Under the pieces are notes generated by a model. The model was given only the letters and a program-made list of their open reading frames with translations. It did no database searches and was not told the origin of the DNA. From Cohnella xylanilytica (GTDB lineage Bacteria; Bacillota; Bacilli; Paenibacillales; Paenibacillaceae): DNA of 35,539 bases. Position numbers and translations under genes: made by a program. The stretch is taken from NCBI RefSeq assembly GCF_014212175.1, contig NZ_JACJVR010000145.1, forward strand, positions 1 to 35,539, read 5' to 3'. This document shows positions 21,658 to 29,125 of the stretch, one piece after another. The stretch's first letter is position 1. Every line of letters starts with the position of its first letter.

Positions 21658-22287
21658 TCAAAACTTCACTTTCTCTCCGGCTTCGGCCTCGCACTTGAGA
21701 GCCCCGAGCACGATGCTCGTCACGTCTTCGATCCTCTGCTCCTTCGTCGCCGGCGGTTCGCTCAGCACCGGTTCGAACAAGCCGAAATGCCGGGGGAACA
21801 AGATGCCGCCCCAAATATACAGAAACGTCGAATCCAGGGACCGGAAGCGGAACACGCCCTGTCGGCGCCCTTCCGCGAGCAGAGCCCTCGCCTTCTCCCA
21901 GATCGGGAACAGATACTCGCGGATAATCTCCGTCCGAGCCGGAGAATGGACCGACTCGTGCTGAATGATCCGGACGAGCTGAGGATCTCTCTCCTGATAA
22001 TGAATGACTTCCCGGATCATCATCCTCATGCCGGTCACCGGATCGACCGGTTCCTCGAACGCCTGGCGGATCATCGCTCTCGGGAACGAGTAGTCGAAGA
22101 TCGCCTTGAAGATGTTATCCTTGCCTCCGAAATGGTAGGAGATGAGCGCGACGTTCGCGTTCGCCTCCTCGCAAATCTGCCGGATGGTCGTCCCGTCGAA
22201 GCCTTGACGGGAGAACAGCTTCTTCGCGGCCAGCAACAGCCGCACCTTGACGTCTTGTTCGGCTGACTCCATCTCTGCCTCCATCAT
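21658..22287 (-). CDS. TetR-family transcriptional repressor
   Basis: A 209-aa regulator. The N-terminal HTH is classic: LLLAAKKLFSRQGFDGTTIRQICEEANANVALISYHFGGKDNIFKAIF. The C-terminal ligand-binding half includes HYQERDPQLVRIIQHESVHSP. Two starts are plausible: the ATG at 22287 (after AGAGGAT) or the in-frame ATG at 22272, which has GGAGG five bases upstream. It lies 53 bp after the permease gene in the same direction and probably represses that unit through the palindrome at 23557-23574. It resembles the YhgD-type regulators found beside YhgE permeases (inference from context). Confidence 0.9.
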   Translation of the reverse strand: MMEAEMESAEQDVKVRLLLAAKKLFSRQGFDGTTIRQICEEANANVALISYHFGGKDNIFKAIFDYSFPRAMIRQAFEEPVDPVTGMRMMIREVIHYQERDPQLVRIIQHESVHSPARTEIIREYLFPIWEKARALLAEGRRQGVFRFRSLDSTFLYIWGGILFPRHFGLFEPVLSEPPATKEQRIEDVTSIVLGALKCEAEAGEKVKF

Positions 22288-22340
22288 AGTCCCGGGCTAT
22301 CCTCTTATTATGAACGGGCCCGCGGCCGGAAAGCAAGCCG

Positions 22341-23534
22341 TTACGGCCGGGAGGCCTCGGCTCCCGCCGTCGCGGCCGTTCCCGCGGCCGGGACGGCCGC
22401 CGTCCGCGGAAGCTTCTGCGGCTTCAGCGCCACCGCCAACGCTCCGACGGCGACGGCCGCCGCCGCGATGACGAGCATAGCGCCGATCGCCGCGCCCAGT
22501 CCTCCTCCGCCGAACAGAACGTCCATCAGCCCCCGGACGGCATAGGTCGCCGGAAGCCCGTTGCCCAGACCCACGTAGAAGTCGGGAAGAAGCTCGCGCG
22601 GCACCATCGCTCCGGAGGAGACGAGCTGCGCCGACAAGGTAAGGATGTTGAACAGCATCCCCGCCATTCCGAACAGAAGGAGGAACATCTGCGAGACGAA
22701 CATGAAGGTGAGCAGGATGATGAAGACGGTGCCCCACAGCGCGAAGAATCCTTGCTCCGCTTGCCCTCCTAGCGCCATGACGAGAGAGGTTCCGACGAGC
22801 GATACGACCGCCGCCGCGATCAGGTTAATGAACGCGCGGGACCCGAACCGCCGCCACTTGCCGGAAGCGCCCGCGGCCGCCAGCGCCATCGACGACTGCT
22901 CCATGTTCATTCCCATTATCATCGCGCCGACGTACGAGGCGAGCACCATCATCATCGGCACCATCTGATTGTTCATGCCTTCCACGCGATTGATCGACTG
23001 GATGTCGGACACGACCCGTTCCGACAGCGCCCCGCCGGCGGCCGCGGCCTGCTCGGCCGGAACGTTCGCTTGCGCGAGCGACTGCGAGATGCCTTGGCCG
23101 ACGGCCATCTTGTTGACGGTCGCCGTCACTTGGGCGGCGACGGACGACATCATGCTCTTGATGGTGGCCGGATTGGATTCGTTCAGCGTATACTGGATCG
23201 AAGCCGTCTTCCCCGCGTCCGCCGCGGCGGCCGAGAATTCGGCCGGAATGCGGATGACCATCTGCAGCTCGCGGTCGTTCAGCTTCTCCAGAGCTTCCTC
23301 GTTGCTCGGAAGGAGCTCCGTCTTCACCGGCAGCGAGGTCCCGAGCCGCTCGGCGATCTTCGCGCCGAAGTCCGCGTCCTCGTTCACGATGCCGACGGTC
23401 AGCTGGCTCATCCGGTCGTTCACCCCGTCGTATCCCGTCATCCAGACAACGGAGAAAATCAATTGGAACATCAATGCGGTCGCGATGCCGATCCAAGTCG
23501 TCGGCCTCTTCATGAACGCTTGCAAGGTTTGCAC
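22341..23534 (-). CDS. ABC-2/YhgE-Pip-like membrane permease
   Basis: A 397-aa protein. One N-terminal TM segment (about 12-33) is followed by a large extracytoplasmic region to about residue 190 (including QLTVGIVNEDADFGAKIAERL), then five TM segments. This is the layout of ABC-2 type and YhgE/Pip transport proteins, shorter than B. subtilis YhgE. No ATPase gene is adjacent, so either a distant ATPase serves it or it works without one. The start is a GTG at 23534 behind GGAGTGGA; an ATG at 23513 is the alternative. The Ala/Pro-rich C-terminus is probably disordered. It is cotranscribed with tetR and likely exports a toxic compound. Confidence 0.82.
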   Translation of the reverse strand: MQTLQAFMKRPTTWIGIATALMFQLIFSVVWMTGYDGVNDRMSQLTVGIVNEDADFGAKIAERLGTSLPVKTELLPSNEEALEKLNDRELQMVIRIPAEFSAAAADAGKTASIQYTLNESNPATIKSMMSSVAAQVTATVNKMAVGQGISQSLAQANVPAEQAAAAGGALSERVVSDIQSINRVEGMNNQMVPMMMVLASYVGAMIMGMNMEQSSMALAAAGASGKWRRFGSRAFINLIAAAVVSLVGTSLVMALGGQAEQGFFALWGTVFIILLTFMFVSQMFLLLFGMAGMLFNILTLSAQLVSSGAMVPRELLPDFYVGLGNGLPATYAVRGLMDVLFGGGGLGAAIGAMLVIAAAAVAVGALAVALKPQKLPRTAAVPAAGTAATAGAEASRP

Positions 23535-23556
23535 TCCACTCCACGCCCTCTCTCTT

Positions 23557-23587
23557 TTTAAACAATTGTTTTAATCACTTGTTTAAA
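23557..23587. promoter_or_regulatory. TetR-type operator upstream of the permease gene
   Basis: TTTAAACAA (23557-23565) abuts TTGTTTTAA (23566-23574), an 18-bp palindrome with one mismatch. A third half-site, TTGTTTAAA, lies at 23579-23587. Position and symmetry fit autoregulation by the TetR protein. Confidence 0.6.
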
Positions 23588-23638
23588 TTTAACCGACGGA
23601 CAGGCGCCCTGTCAATCCCTGCCTTCGGTTCGGCGCAT

Positions 23639-23666
23639 AAAAAAACGGAAACCGCGAGGGTTCCCG
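23639..23666 (-). terminator. Terminator of the ndoAI-ndoA operon
   Basis: Minus strand: CGGGAACC and GGTTTCCG around a 5-base loop (23666-23646), followed by seven Ts (23645-23639). Confidence 0.85.
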
Positions 23667-23672
23667 TTCCGG

Positions 23673-24023
23673 TTAAAAGTCGATGAGCCCCACGCTGATC
23701 AGCAGAGCGTCATCGACCTTGCGCATCATTTCCTCTTCCAAATGGGTGATTTTGTCCGTCAACCGCTGCTTGTCGATCGTTCGAATCTGCTCCAGCAGCA
23801 CGACCGAATCCCGATCGAGCCCATGGGTCTTCGCTTCGATCTCGACATGCGTCGGGAGTTTCGCTTTCTGGATTTGGGCGGTAATGGCCGCTACGATCAC
23901 CGTCGGGCTGAACCGGTTGCCGATGTCGTTCTGAATCACCAGCACGGGGCGTACTCCTCCCTGCTCCGATCCGACCACCGGCGACAGATCCGCATAGAAA
24001 ACATCCCCGCGTTTGACGATCAA
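23673..24023 (-). CDS. ndoA: mRNA interferase toxin EndoA/NdoA (MazF family)
   Basis: A 116-aa MazF/PemK-fold ribonuclease. VKRGDVFYADLSPVVGSEQGGVRPVLVIQND and LLEQIRTIDKQRLTDKI are nearly identical to B. subtilis EndoA as I recall it. That enzyme cuts single-stranded RNA at UACAU and is neutralised by NdoAI. The start is a TTG at 24023 with GCGGGG nine bases upstream. It begins four bases after the antitoxin stop, so the pair is translationally linked. The order alr-ndoAI-ndoA is conserved in Bacillales. Confidence 0.96.
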   Translation of the reverse strand: MIVKRGDVFYADLSPVVGSEQGGVRPVLVIQNDIGNRFSPTVIVAAITAQIQKAKLPTHVEIEAKTHGLDRDSVVLLEQIRTIDKQRLTDKITHLEEEMMRKVDDALLISVGLIDF

Positions 24024-24027
24024 TGGC

Positions 24028-24309
24028 TTACACCCCGCTTACAAGGCGACCGAGTGTGCTTTCGGCATCTTCTTCCGCTTGGAAAGCTTCCGATGCCATA
24101 TTCAGGTTGATCTTGGCCATCTCCAAGTAGCCTCGCTGCATGGAATCGCGAATTAGCCGCTTCTTCCGCTCCACGAGATATTGCTTCATCGCCTGGCGAA
24201 TGATCTCGCTCCGGTTCGTGTTCTCCTTGGCGACGACGAAGTCGACCTCGCGCAGCAGATGATCGGGCAGACTGATCATAATCCGCTTCGTATTGTGAAT
24301 ATTGGCCAC
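24028..24309 (-). CDS. ndoAI: Antitoxin EndoAI/NdoAI (ribbon-helix-helix)
   Basis: A 93-aa protein. The N-terminal RHH fold is TKRIMISLPDHLLREVDFVVAKENTNRSEIIRQAMKQYL, and the acidic C-terminal part (SEAFQAEEDAEST) is expected to wrap the toxin. The start is a GTG at 24309, nine bases after GGAGGTG. It precedes ndoA directly. Upstream, 142 bp separate it from alr, including the alr terminator, so the pair probably has its own promoter. Confidence 0.95.
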   Translation of the reverse strand: MANIHNTKRIMISLPDHLLREVDFVVAKENTNRSEIIRQAMKQYLVERKKRLIRDSMQRGYLEMAKINLNMASEAFQAEEDAESTLGRLVSGV

Positions 24310-24433
24310 CGAACAAGCACCTCCAAAGATTTACCAACCCGTAACCTAATTCCCAGTATGCCGTCCCCGGAGAGAAATATACGACTCCCCGTTACCATTC
24401 GATTCTTCGCTCTCAGAATCCTGCCGCTTCGGC

Positions 24434-24452
24434 CAAAAAAAGATCGAATCTT
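24434..24452 (-). terminator. Short terminator at the alr stop codon
   Basis: Minus strand: AAGAT-TCG-ATCTT (24452-24440) and a run of seven Ts ending at 24435. The hairpin begins at the last base of the TGA stop. Confidence 0.55.
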
Positions 24453-25636
24453 CAGCAGGAAATTATTGGATTCGAGACGGCTACCGTCTCTCCGTCCTTG
24501 AGGTACACCCGAGGAACGCGCGCGGCGATCATGCAGGTCACTTCGTAATTGATCGTGCCGAGCTTCGCCGCGACGTCCTCCGCCGTGATCGCTTCGTCCC
24601 CTTGGCGACCGATCAGCACCACTTCCTCGCCGGGCTCCACGGGCGAAGCCCCGCCGAGCTCGACGCCGTCCAGCCCGATCATGCATTGGTCCATGCAGAT
24701 CGTGCCCAGCACCGGCACCTTCCGGCCGCGCAGCAGCGCCTCCGCCTTGCCGGACAGCATGCGGCTGAAGCCGTCGGCGTAGCCGACCGGAATCGTGCCG
24801 ACCGATTCGGCGCGCGAGGCGACGTAGCGCCCCCCGTAGCTGATGCTCTCCCCGGCTTGCACCGTCTTCGCGTGCACGACCCGCGTCTTGAGCGTCAGCG
24901 CCGGCTCCAGCGCGATCCGGTCCTTGCGGACCTCGGCGCTCGGATAGAGGCCGTACATGCCGATGCCAAGCCTAAGCATCTGGCCCGCGTGTTCCGGAAG
25001 ATCGATGCCGGCGGCGGTGTTGCCGGCGTGAATGATCGACAGCGGCAGCGAATGGCGCCGCACGTAGTCGACGACCGACCGGAACCGCTCCGCCTGCATC
25101 AGCGAATGGCTCTTGTCGGTCTCGTCGGCCTTCGCGTAATGCGTGAACATCCCTTCGGCGTCGATCCGGTCCATGGCGCATACCCTCTCCAGGAAGCGCT
25201 CCGCATCCGGCCCGGGAAGCACGCCAAGCCGACCCATGCCGGTGTCGATCTTGACGTGAACCTTCAGCTTGGGACCGTTCGCCGCCATGCCTTCGATGGC
25301 GTCCAATTGTTCATGTCTATACACGGTAAGCGTAATTCCATGCCTCCGGGCGAGCTCGAACCCTTCGGGAGGCGTATAGCCGAGCACCAGGACGGGGGCC
25401 GTCACGCCCGCCTTCCGCAGCTGCAGCGCTTCGTCGAGGAAGGCGACTCCGAGATAATCCGCCCCCGCGGCGACCGCGGATCTGGCCGTCTCGGCGGCTC
25501 CGTGGCCGTAGGCGTTCGCCTTGACGGAAGCCAGAAGCTTCGTTCCCGGAGACAGGCGATCGCGGAACGCCTTCACGTTGCGTTCGATCGCGTCCAGGGA
25601 GATCTCCGCTACCGTCGGCCTATAATAACTGTCCAA
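24452..25636 (-). CDS. alr: Alanine racemase
   Basis: A 394-aa PLP-dependent enzyme that interconverts L- and D-alanine for peptidoglycan synthesis and spore germination control. PLP binds Lys39 in SVKANAYGHG; the opposite catalytic base is Tyr267 in SYGGRY; Arg136 lies in GMGRLG. The C-terminal beta domain has GTICMDQCM. The start is a TTG at 25636, seven bases after GGGTGA; no ATG lies nearby in frame, and the N-terminus YRPTVAEISLDAIERNV aligns well with the family. A TTGACA-17-TAACAT promoter lies upstream. Cytoplasmic. Confidence 0.97.
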   Translation of the reverse strand: MDSYYRPTVAEISLDAIERNVKAFRDRLSPGTKLLASVKANAYGHGAAETARSAVAAGADYLGVAFLDEALQLRKAGVTAPVLVLGYTPPEGFELARRHGITLTVYRHEQLDAIEGMAANGPKLKVHVKIDTGMGRLGVLPGPDAERFLERVCAMDRIDAEGMFTHYAKADETDKSHSLMQAERFRSVVDYVRRHSLPLSIIHAGNTAAGIDLPEHAGQMLRLGIGMYGLYPSAEVRKDRIALEPALTLKTRVVHAKTVQAGESISYGGRYVASRAESVGTIPVGYADGFSRMLSGKAEALLRGRKVPVLGTICMDQCMIGLDGVELGGASPVEPGEEVVLIGRQGDEAITAEDVAAKLGTINYEVTCMIAARVPRVYLKDGETVAVSNPIISC

Positions 25637-25688
25637 AACCCGTCACCCACTTTGTTCTGTCAGACCCTGCTCTAAACCCAATAACGTA

Positions 25689-25717
25689 ATGTTACCGGGT
25701 GGTCGCTGGACTGTCAA
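25689..25717 (-). promoter_or_regulatory. Sigma-A promoter of alr
   Basis: Minus strand: TTGACA (25717-25712), 17-bp spacer, TAACAT (25694-25689), 52 bp before the TTG start. Confidence 0.7.
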
Positions 25718-25752
25718 CGCAAGCGGGGCAACCAACCTTTTCCTGCACTCGC

Positions 25753-25787
25753 GAAGGGAGCCGGTCCTTGGCGGCCGGCTTCCCTTC
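25753..25787. terminator. Hairpin between ydcC and alr
   Basis: GAAGGGAGCCGG (25753-25764) pairs with CCGGCTTCCCTTC (25775-25787), with one bulged base. No T-run follows on the minus strand, so ydcC transcripts may partly read into alr. Confidence 0.45.
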
Positions 25788-25814
25788 TCTTCTTATTAAT
25801 AATGTCGGTATCCG

Positions 25815-26972
25815 TCACTTGCCGGAAGATTCGACCATCGATTGGGCGACCTTGACCATGTCTTCCTGCGGAAGGTCGGAAGTCGTCAAGCGGTAGACGA
25901 CGCCTTCGTACGTCCAGGTGAGCGACTTCGTCGTCTCGTCGTCCACGAGCTCGCCGAGAGTAAAGCCGAGATCCAGCATTAACCCCTTGTTCAAGGAGAC
26001 GGCTTGGTCCTTGGGCATCGACTCCAGAATCGTGAAGTCGTACGTGCCGGTGTAGCGCAGCATGTATCCCGTCGAATCGGCGAGCTGGATGCTGTCGTCG
26101 ATATCCTTCAGCACGACGCCTTCGGGAAGCGCGTCCGGATCCGGCTCGATGAGCGCGAAGGTCTCCTCCGTCTGCCCGCCGTCGGCCGTCCCTTCGCCCG
26201 CTTCCGCTCCCGTCGGCGCGTCCTTGCCGTCCGTCGTTTTGCCGGAGCCGTCCCCGCCTTTCGTTCCGTCCGCCTTGTCGCCCTGGTTCCCGGAGGAAGA
26301 GCTTCCGTCCGGGGACGAGCCCGCGTTCGGAGCCCCGACCATGTTCTGCTGCATGTCGAATGCCGACTTGTCGAACTTCTTGCCGAACTCGAAGCTGTTG
26401 AAGTTCACTTCGACCATCAGGGCGTTGTTCGTATCCGTCACTTCCACGTGGCGGGGAGCGTAGTCCGTCTTGGCCAGCCATATTTTCTGCCGCGCGAACG
26501 AACCGTTCTGATAATTGCCCGCCATCACGTCGAAGACGTAAGAATCCTTGTCGGTCGTGAACTGCCTGGAGTTGTCGAGCACGATGCTCTGCAGGAGCGT
26601 CTGGTACAAGTACACCTGGCCCTGGTTCTCCGGCCAGTCGCTCTGGAACCGGTAGCTCTTGTTCAGGCGCGGAGTGAGCACGAATACGCCTTGGTCGTTG
26701 CGAAGCACGATCTGCGTAATGTCGCGTTGAGCGTTCGTCAGCGCGATCCGATAATAGGACGGCTTCTGGTACCACACTTCCACCTTGTACGTCAACGGCT
26801 GCTGCCCGGTATGGAGAATCATCTCCCCGCTGCCCTGATAACTTTCCAGCTTCCCTGCCACCTTGTTCAAATCCTTCACGACCGAGTCCGCGTTCTTGCT
26901 GCCTCCGCAGCCCGATAGCAAGGCTACGACAAGCACGGCGACGGACGCGATCCATGGGATTCGACGACGCAT
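25815..26972 (-). CDS. ydcC: YdcC-like sporulation lipoprotein (LolA-like fold)
   Basis: A 385-aa lipoprotein. The signal sequence ends in a lipobox LSGC (Cys22). Residues 25-210 form a LolA/YdcC-like beta domain (GSGEMILHTGQQPLTYKVEVWYQKPSYYRI, VNFNSFEFGKKFDKSAFDM). About 57 low-complexity residues (roughly 215-271, rich in Gly, Ser, Asp, Lys) then lead to a C-terminal domain (YMLRYTGTYDFTILES, SLTWTYEGVVYRL). The position upstream of alr matches B. subtilis ydcC, a sigma-E-controlled gene, and a sigma-E-like promoter is present. The ATG at 26972 follows GGGGTGGAG; the in-frame TTG at 26993 is unlikely. Confidence 0.85.
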   Translation of the reverse strand: MRRRIPWIASVAVLVVALLSGCGGSKNADSVVKDLNKVAGKLESYQGSGEMILHTGQQPLTYKVEVWYQKPSYYRIALTNAQRDITQIVLRNDQGVFVLTPRLNKSYRFQSDWPENQGQVYLYQTLLQSIVLDNSRQFTTDKDSYVFDVMAGNYQNGSFARQKIWLAKTDYAPRHVEVTDTNNALMVEVNFNSFEFGKKFDKSAFDMQQNMVGAPNAGSSPDGSSSSGNQGDKADGTKGGDGSGKTTDGKDAPTGAEAGEGTADGGQTEETFALIEPDPDALPEGVVLKDIDDSIQLADSTGYMLRYTGTYDFTILESMPKDQAVSLNKGLMLDLGFTLGELVDDETTKSLTWTYEGVVYRLTTSDLPQEDMVKVAQSMVESSGK

Positions 26973-27011
26973 GAGCTCCACCCCTCTGCACAATGGTTAA
27001 TCCATGGTTCA

Positions 27012-27040
27012 TGTCTATGAGGGGACTTGACCGATTATGC
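27012..27040 (-). promoter_or_regulatory. Sigma-E-like promoter of ydcC
   Basis: Minus strand: GCATAAT (27040-27034), 14-bp spacer, CATAGACA (27019-27012), compared with KMATATT-N14-CATACAMT: 6 of 7 and 6 of 8 matches. It is about 40 bp before the ATG and fits mother-cell expression of ydcC. Confidence 0.55.
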
Positions 27041-27130
27041 AGACGAGTTCCGGCTTGGCTAAGAGACGGGCCGGGCATGGCCAAGACGAGGGGCCGCAAG
27101 GGGGAACGAGGCGACGGAGGGACAAATTCG

Positions 27131-27170
27131 GCCATGGCGAAGAGGCAAGCCGGGAGGCTTGCCTCATGGC
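27131..27170. repeat. Hairpin in the 345-bp gap upstream of ydcC
   Basis: GAGGCAAGCC (27142-27151) pairs with GGCTTGCCTC (27156-27165) around GGGA, and GCCAT with ATGGC extend it outside. Apart from this and the ydcC promoter, I see no gene or other signal between 26973 and 27317. It may be a terminator for the small membrane protein gene, though no T-run follows. Confidence 0.6.
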
Positions 27171-27317
27171 ATCGAGCAGAGCGTATCGCCTGCCGAGCAT
27201 ATCCCCTCATGCGAATCGTATGAGCGCCACTCTGTTCCGATCTGCACCGAAGCGGCATCGAAGCTCTTGCGGCGTTGGCGGGGACGTCGGCTGTCCCCCG
27301 GGGCCGCGATTCCGCTT

Positions 27318-27548
27318 TTACGACTTGTAGATCAACGTCAGCACGAACGCCAAGAAGGCGAGAATGAGGAAGCCGTAGAAAAAATAAGCGAAGAAGCGGA
27401 CCGGCTTCGGCATCGCGCCGAGATCAGCCCGCTTGGCCGCGACTCCCAGCACCGTCCGGTTGTACTCCGTCAAGTCGTTGAAGGAATTCGTCTCCTCGGC
27501 GTACGGATCGCGAACCTCCCGCGAGGCTTGGGTCTCGTGGATTCTCAT
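27318..27548 (-). CDS. Small single-TM protein of unknown function, 76 aa
   Basis: Residues 1-48 are hydrophilic (MRIHETQASREVRDPYAEETNSFND and so on), followed by one TM segment (about 50-73, VRFFAYFFYGFLILAFLAFVLTLI) and a short YKS end, so a C-terminal anchor. I do not recognise the family. GAGAGGAG lies ten bases before the ATG. It is divergent from the serpin gene and upstream of ydcC in the same direction, separated from it by a 345-bp gap. Confidence 0.7.
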   Translation of the reverse strand: MRIHETQASREVRDPYAEETNSFNDLTEYNRTVLGVAAKRADLGAMPKPVRFFAYFFYGFLILAFLAFVLTLIYKS

Positions 27549-27735
27549 AGGCGAACGCTCCTCTCCCCGGCTTAGGCTGGACCGGTCTCTTCACCATATG
27601 AAACGCGCCGCTGCCCGCTAAAGTTCCGATTCCGCGCCCCCGACTTCCAAAATTCGGCGTCTCCCTTGTAACATCCGCCCTCCGCCGCGCGTCCATACGG
27701 ATAAGAAGGAATAGTTGAATAAAGGGGGGCGTCTT

Positions 27736-29019
27736 ATGACGATAAGAAAAAGAAGAGCGCTGGCGACGGGGTTGATGGCGGCCTTGCTCGCGACGACGGC
27801 GGCGATAACGGGATGCGCGAACAAGGAGAAGGAGAAGGAGAATCCGCCGGAGACGGCCGAGCGCCGGTATCAGGCCGCCGATCTCGACCCGCGGACGGTC
27901 GCCGCTTCGAACGCGTTCGGCCTTAAGCTGTTCGAGCGGCTGCGCGAGGCGGAGCCCGGCGCCAACGTCTGGGTATCTCCATTGAGCGTCTCCTCGGCGC
28001 TCGCGGTCGCCTATTCGGGAGCGTCCGGGAAGACGGCCGAAGCGATGGCCGGGACGCTCGGGTTGGGCGGCCTGTCGGCCAAGGAAGCCGGAGACGGCTA
28101 CCGGAAGCTGCTCGATCTGCTGAACCGTCCCGTCGATCCCGGCATCGGCATGGCGACGGCCAACTCCCTCTGGCTGAAGGAAGGAGTTCCGTTCCGGGAC
28201 GCCTACCTCCAAGATGCCGAGGCGGATTACGGGGCGGAGCTGCGCACGCTCGACTTCGCGAAGAAAGCGGACGCGCTGAAGGCGATGAACGGATGGGTGA
28301 AGGAGCGGACGAACGGGAGAATCCAGAAGATCCTCGAAGACATCGATCCCGCCGCGGTGCTGTATATCTTGAACGCGGTCTCCTACCGGGCGGCCTGGAC
28401 GAAGCCGTTCAACGCAAACAACACGGAAGAGGCGAAGTTCCATGTGTCGGAGACGGAAGCCATTCCCGCCATGATGATGGCCCAAGGCGGAACGTACGAA
28501 TACGCCGAGACGGACGATTACCAGGCGATCCGGCTTCCTCTCGGCAAGAACGCCTCCGCCGCGTTCGTCGTGCTGCTGCCGAAGCCGGGCGTCACGCTCG
28601 GCTCCCTGACGGATAAGCTCGCGGACGATCCTGCGCTGCTGACGGCCGACTGGCCTCGTAGACTCGGCCAGATCGAACTGCCGCGATTCCGCGTCGAAGA
28701 CTCGTCCGAGCTGAACGACTCGCTGAAGGCGCTCGGCATGGGAGAGGCGTTCGACCCGAAGCGCGCCTCGTTCGCCGGCATCGCTCCGGAGCCGCCGAAC
28801 CTGTACATCGGCCGCGTGCTGCACAAGACGTTCCTCGACGTTAACGAAGATGGCGTCGAAGCGGCCGCGGCGACGTCCGTCGAGATGCTGGCCGGCGCGG
28901 CGCCCGCCGAAGACCCGTTCCGGATGACGGTCGACCGGCCGTTCGTCGCGGCGATCGTTGACGCGGAGACGGGAGCCGTGCTGTTCGTCGGCGCGGTCGC
29001 GAATCCGGGCGGGGACTAA
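27736..29019 (+). CDS. Serpin-family protease inhibitor, predicted lipoprotein
   Basis: A 427-aa protein. The signal peptide ends in a lipobox-like ITGC (Cys27), followed by a Lys/Glu-rich spacer, so it should be anchored outside the membrane. The serpin fold is clear: NVWVSPLSVSSALAVAYSGASGKTAEAM, NAVSYRAAWTKPF, LPKPGVTL, and the C-terminal RPFVAAIVDAETGAVLFVGAVANP. The hinge GVEAAAAT (about 373-380) is the inhibitory type with small residues, so it can probably trap serine proteases. Counting from the hinge puts P1 near the Leu-Ala-Gly-Ala segment (385-388), which suits elastase- or subtilisin-like targets. The ATG at 27736 follows GGGGGG; an upstream TTG at 27715 is unlikely. Confidence 0.92.
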   Translation: MTIRKRRALATGLMAALLATTAAITGCANKEKEKENPPETAERRYQAADLDPRTVAASNAFGLKLFERLREAEPGANVWVSPLSVSSALAVAYSGASGKTAEAMAGTLGLGGLSAKEAGDGYRKLLDLLNRPVDPGIGMATANSLWLKEGVPFRDAYLQDAEADYGAELRTLDFAKKADALKAMNGWVKERTNGRIQKILEDIDPAAVLYILNAVSYRAAWTKPFNANNTEEAKFHVSETEAIPAMMMAQGGTYEYAETDDYQAIRLPLGKNASAAFVVLLPKPGVTLGSLTDKLADDPALLTADWPRRLGQIELPRFRVEDSSELNDSLKALGMGEAFDPKRASFAGIAPEPPNLYIGRVLHKTFLDVNEDGVEAAAATSVEMLAGAAPAEDPFRMTVDRPFVAAIVDAETGAVLFVGAVANPGGD

Positions 29020-29125
29020 ATCCGTTTCTTTTCCGATAAAATAGAGGAATTAAGAAACCTTTCCGCGCCGCGCCCGTAGTTAGAGGGAGCGCATTAACGA
29101 TTCCGCCAGCAGATGAGGGAAGTCC

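Noticed and set aside
19461..21698. 745-codon plus-strand frame opposite tex
   Set aside because: It is antisense to a full-length Tex with all domains. The translation is Arg/Leu/Asp-rich without any domain, as expected from GC-rich codon shadows.
23673..24309. ndoA/ndoAI as a mobile accessory toxin-antitoxin system
   Set aside because: Sequence and position next to alr match the conserved chromosomal EndoA/EndoAI locus of Bacillales, so it is core rather than newly acquired.
25714..27258. 514-codon minus-strand frame overlapping ydcC
   Set aside because: The sequence is Arg/Gly/Asp-rich and lacks motifs, while the ydcC frame has a lipobox, ribosome binding site and family features.
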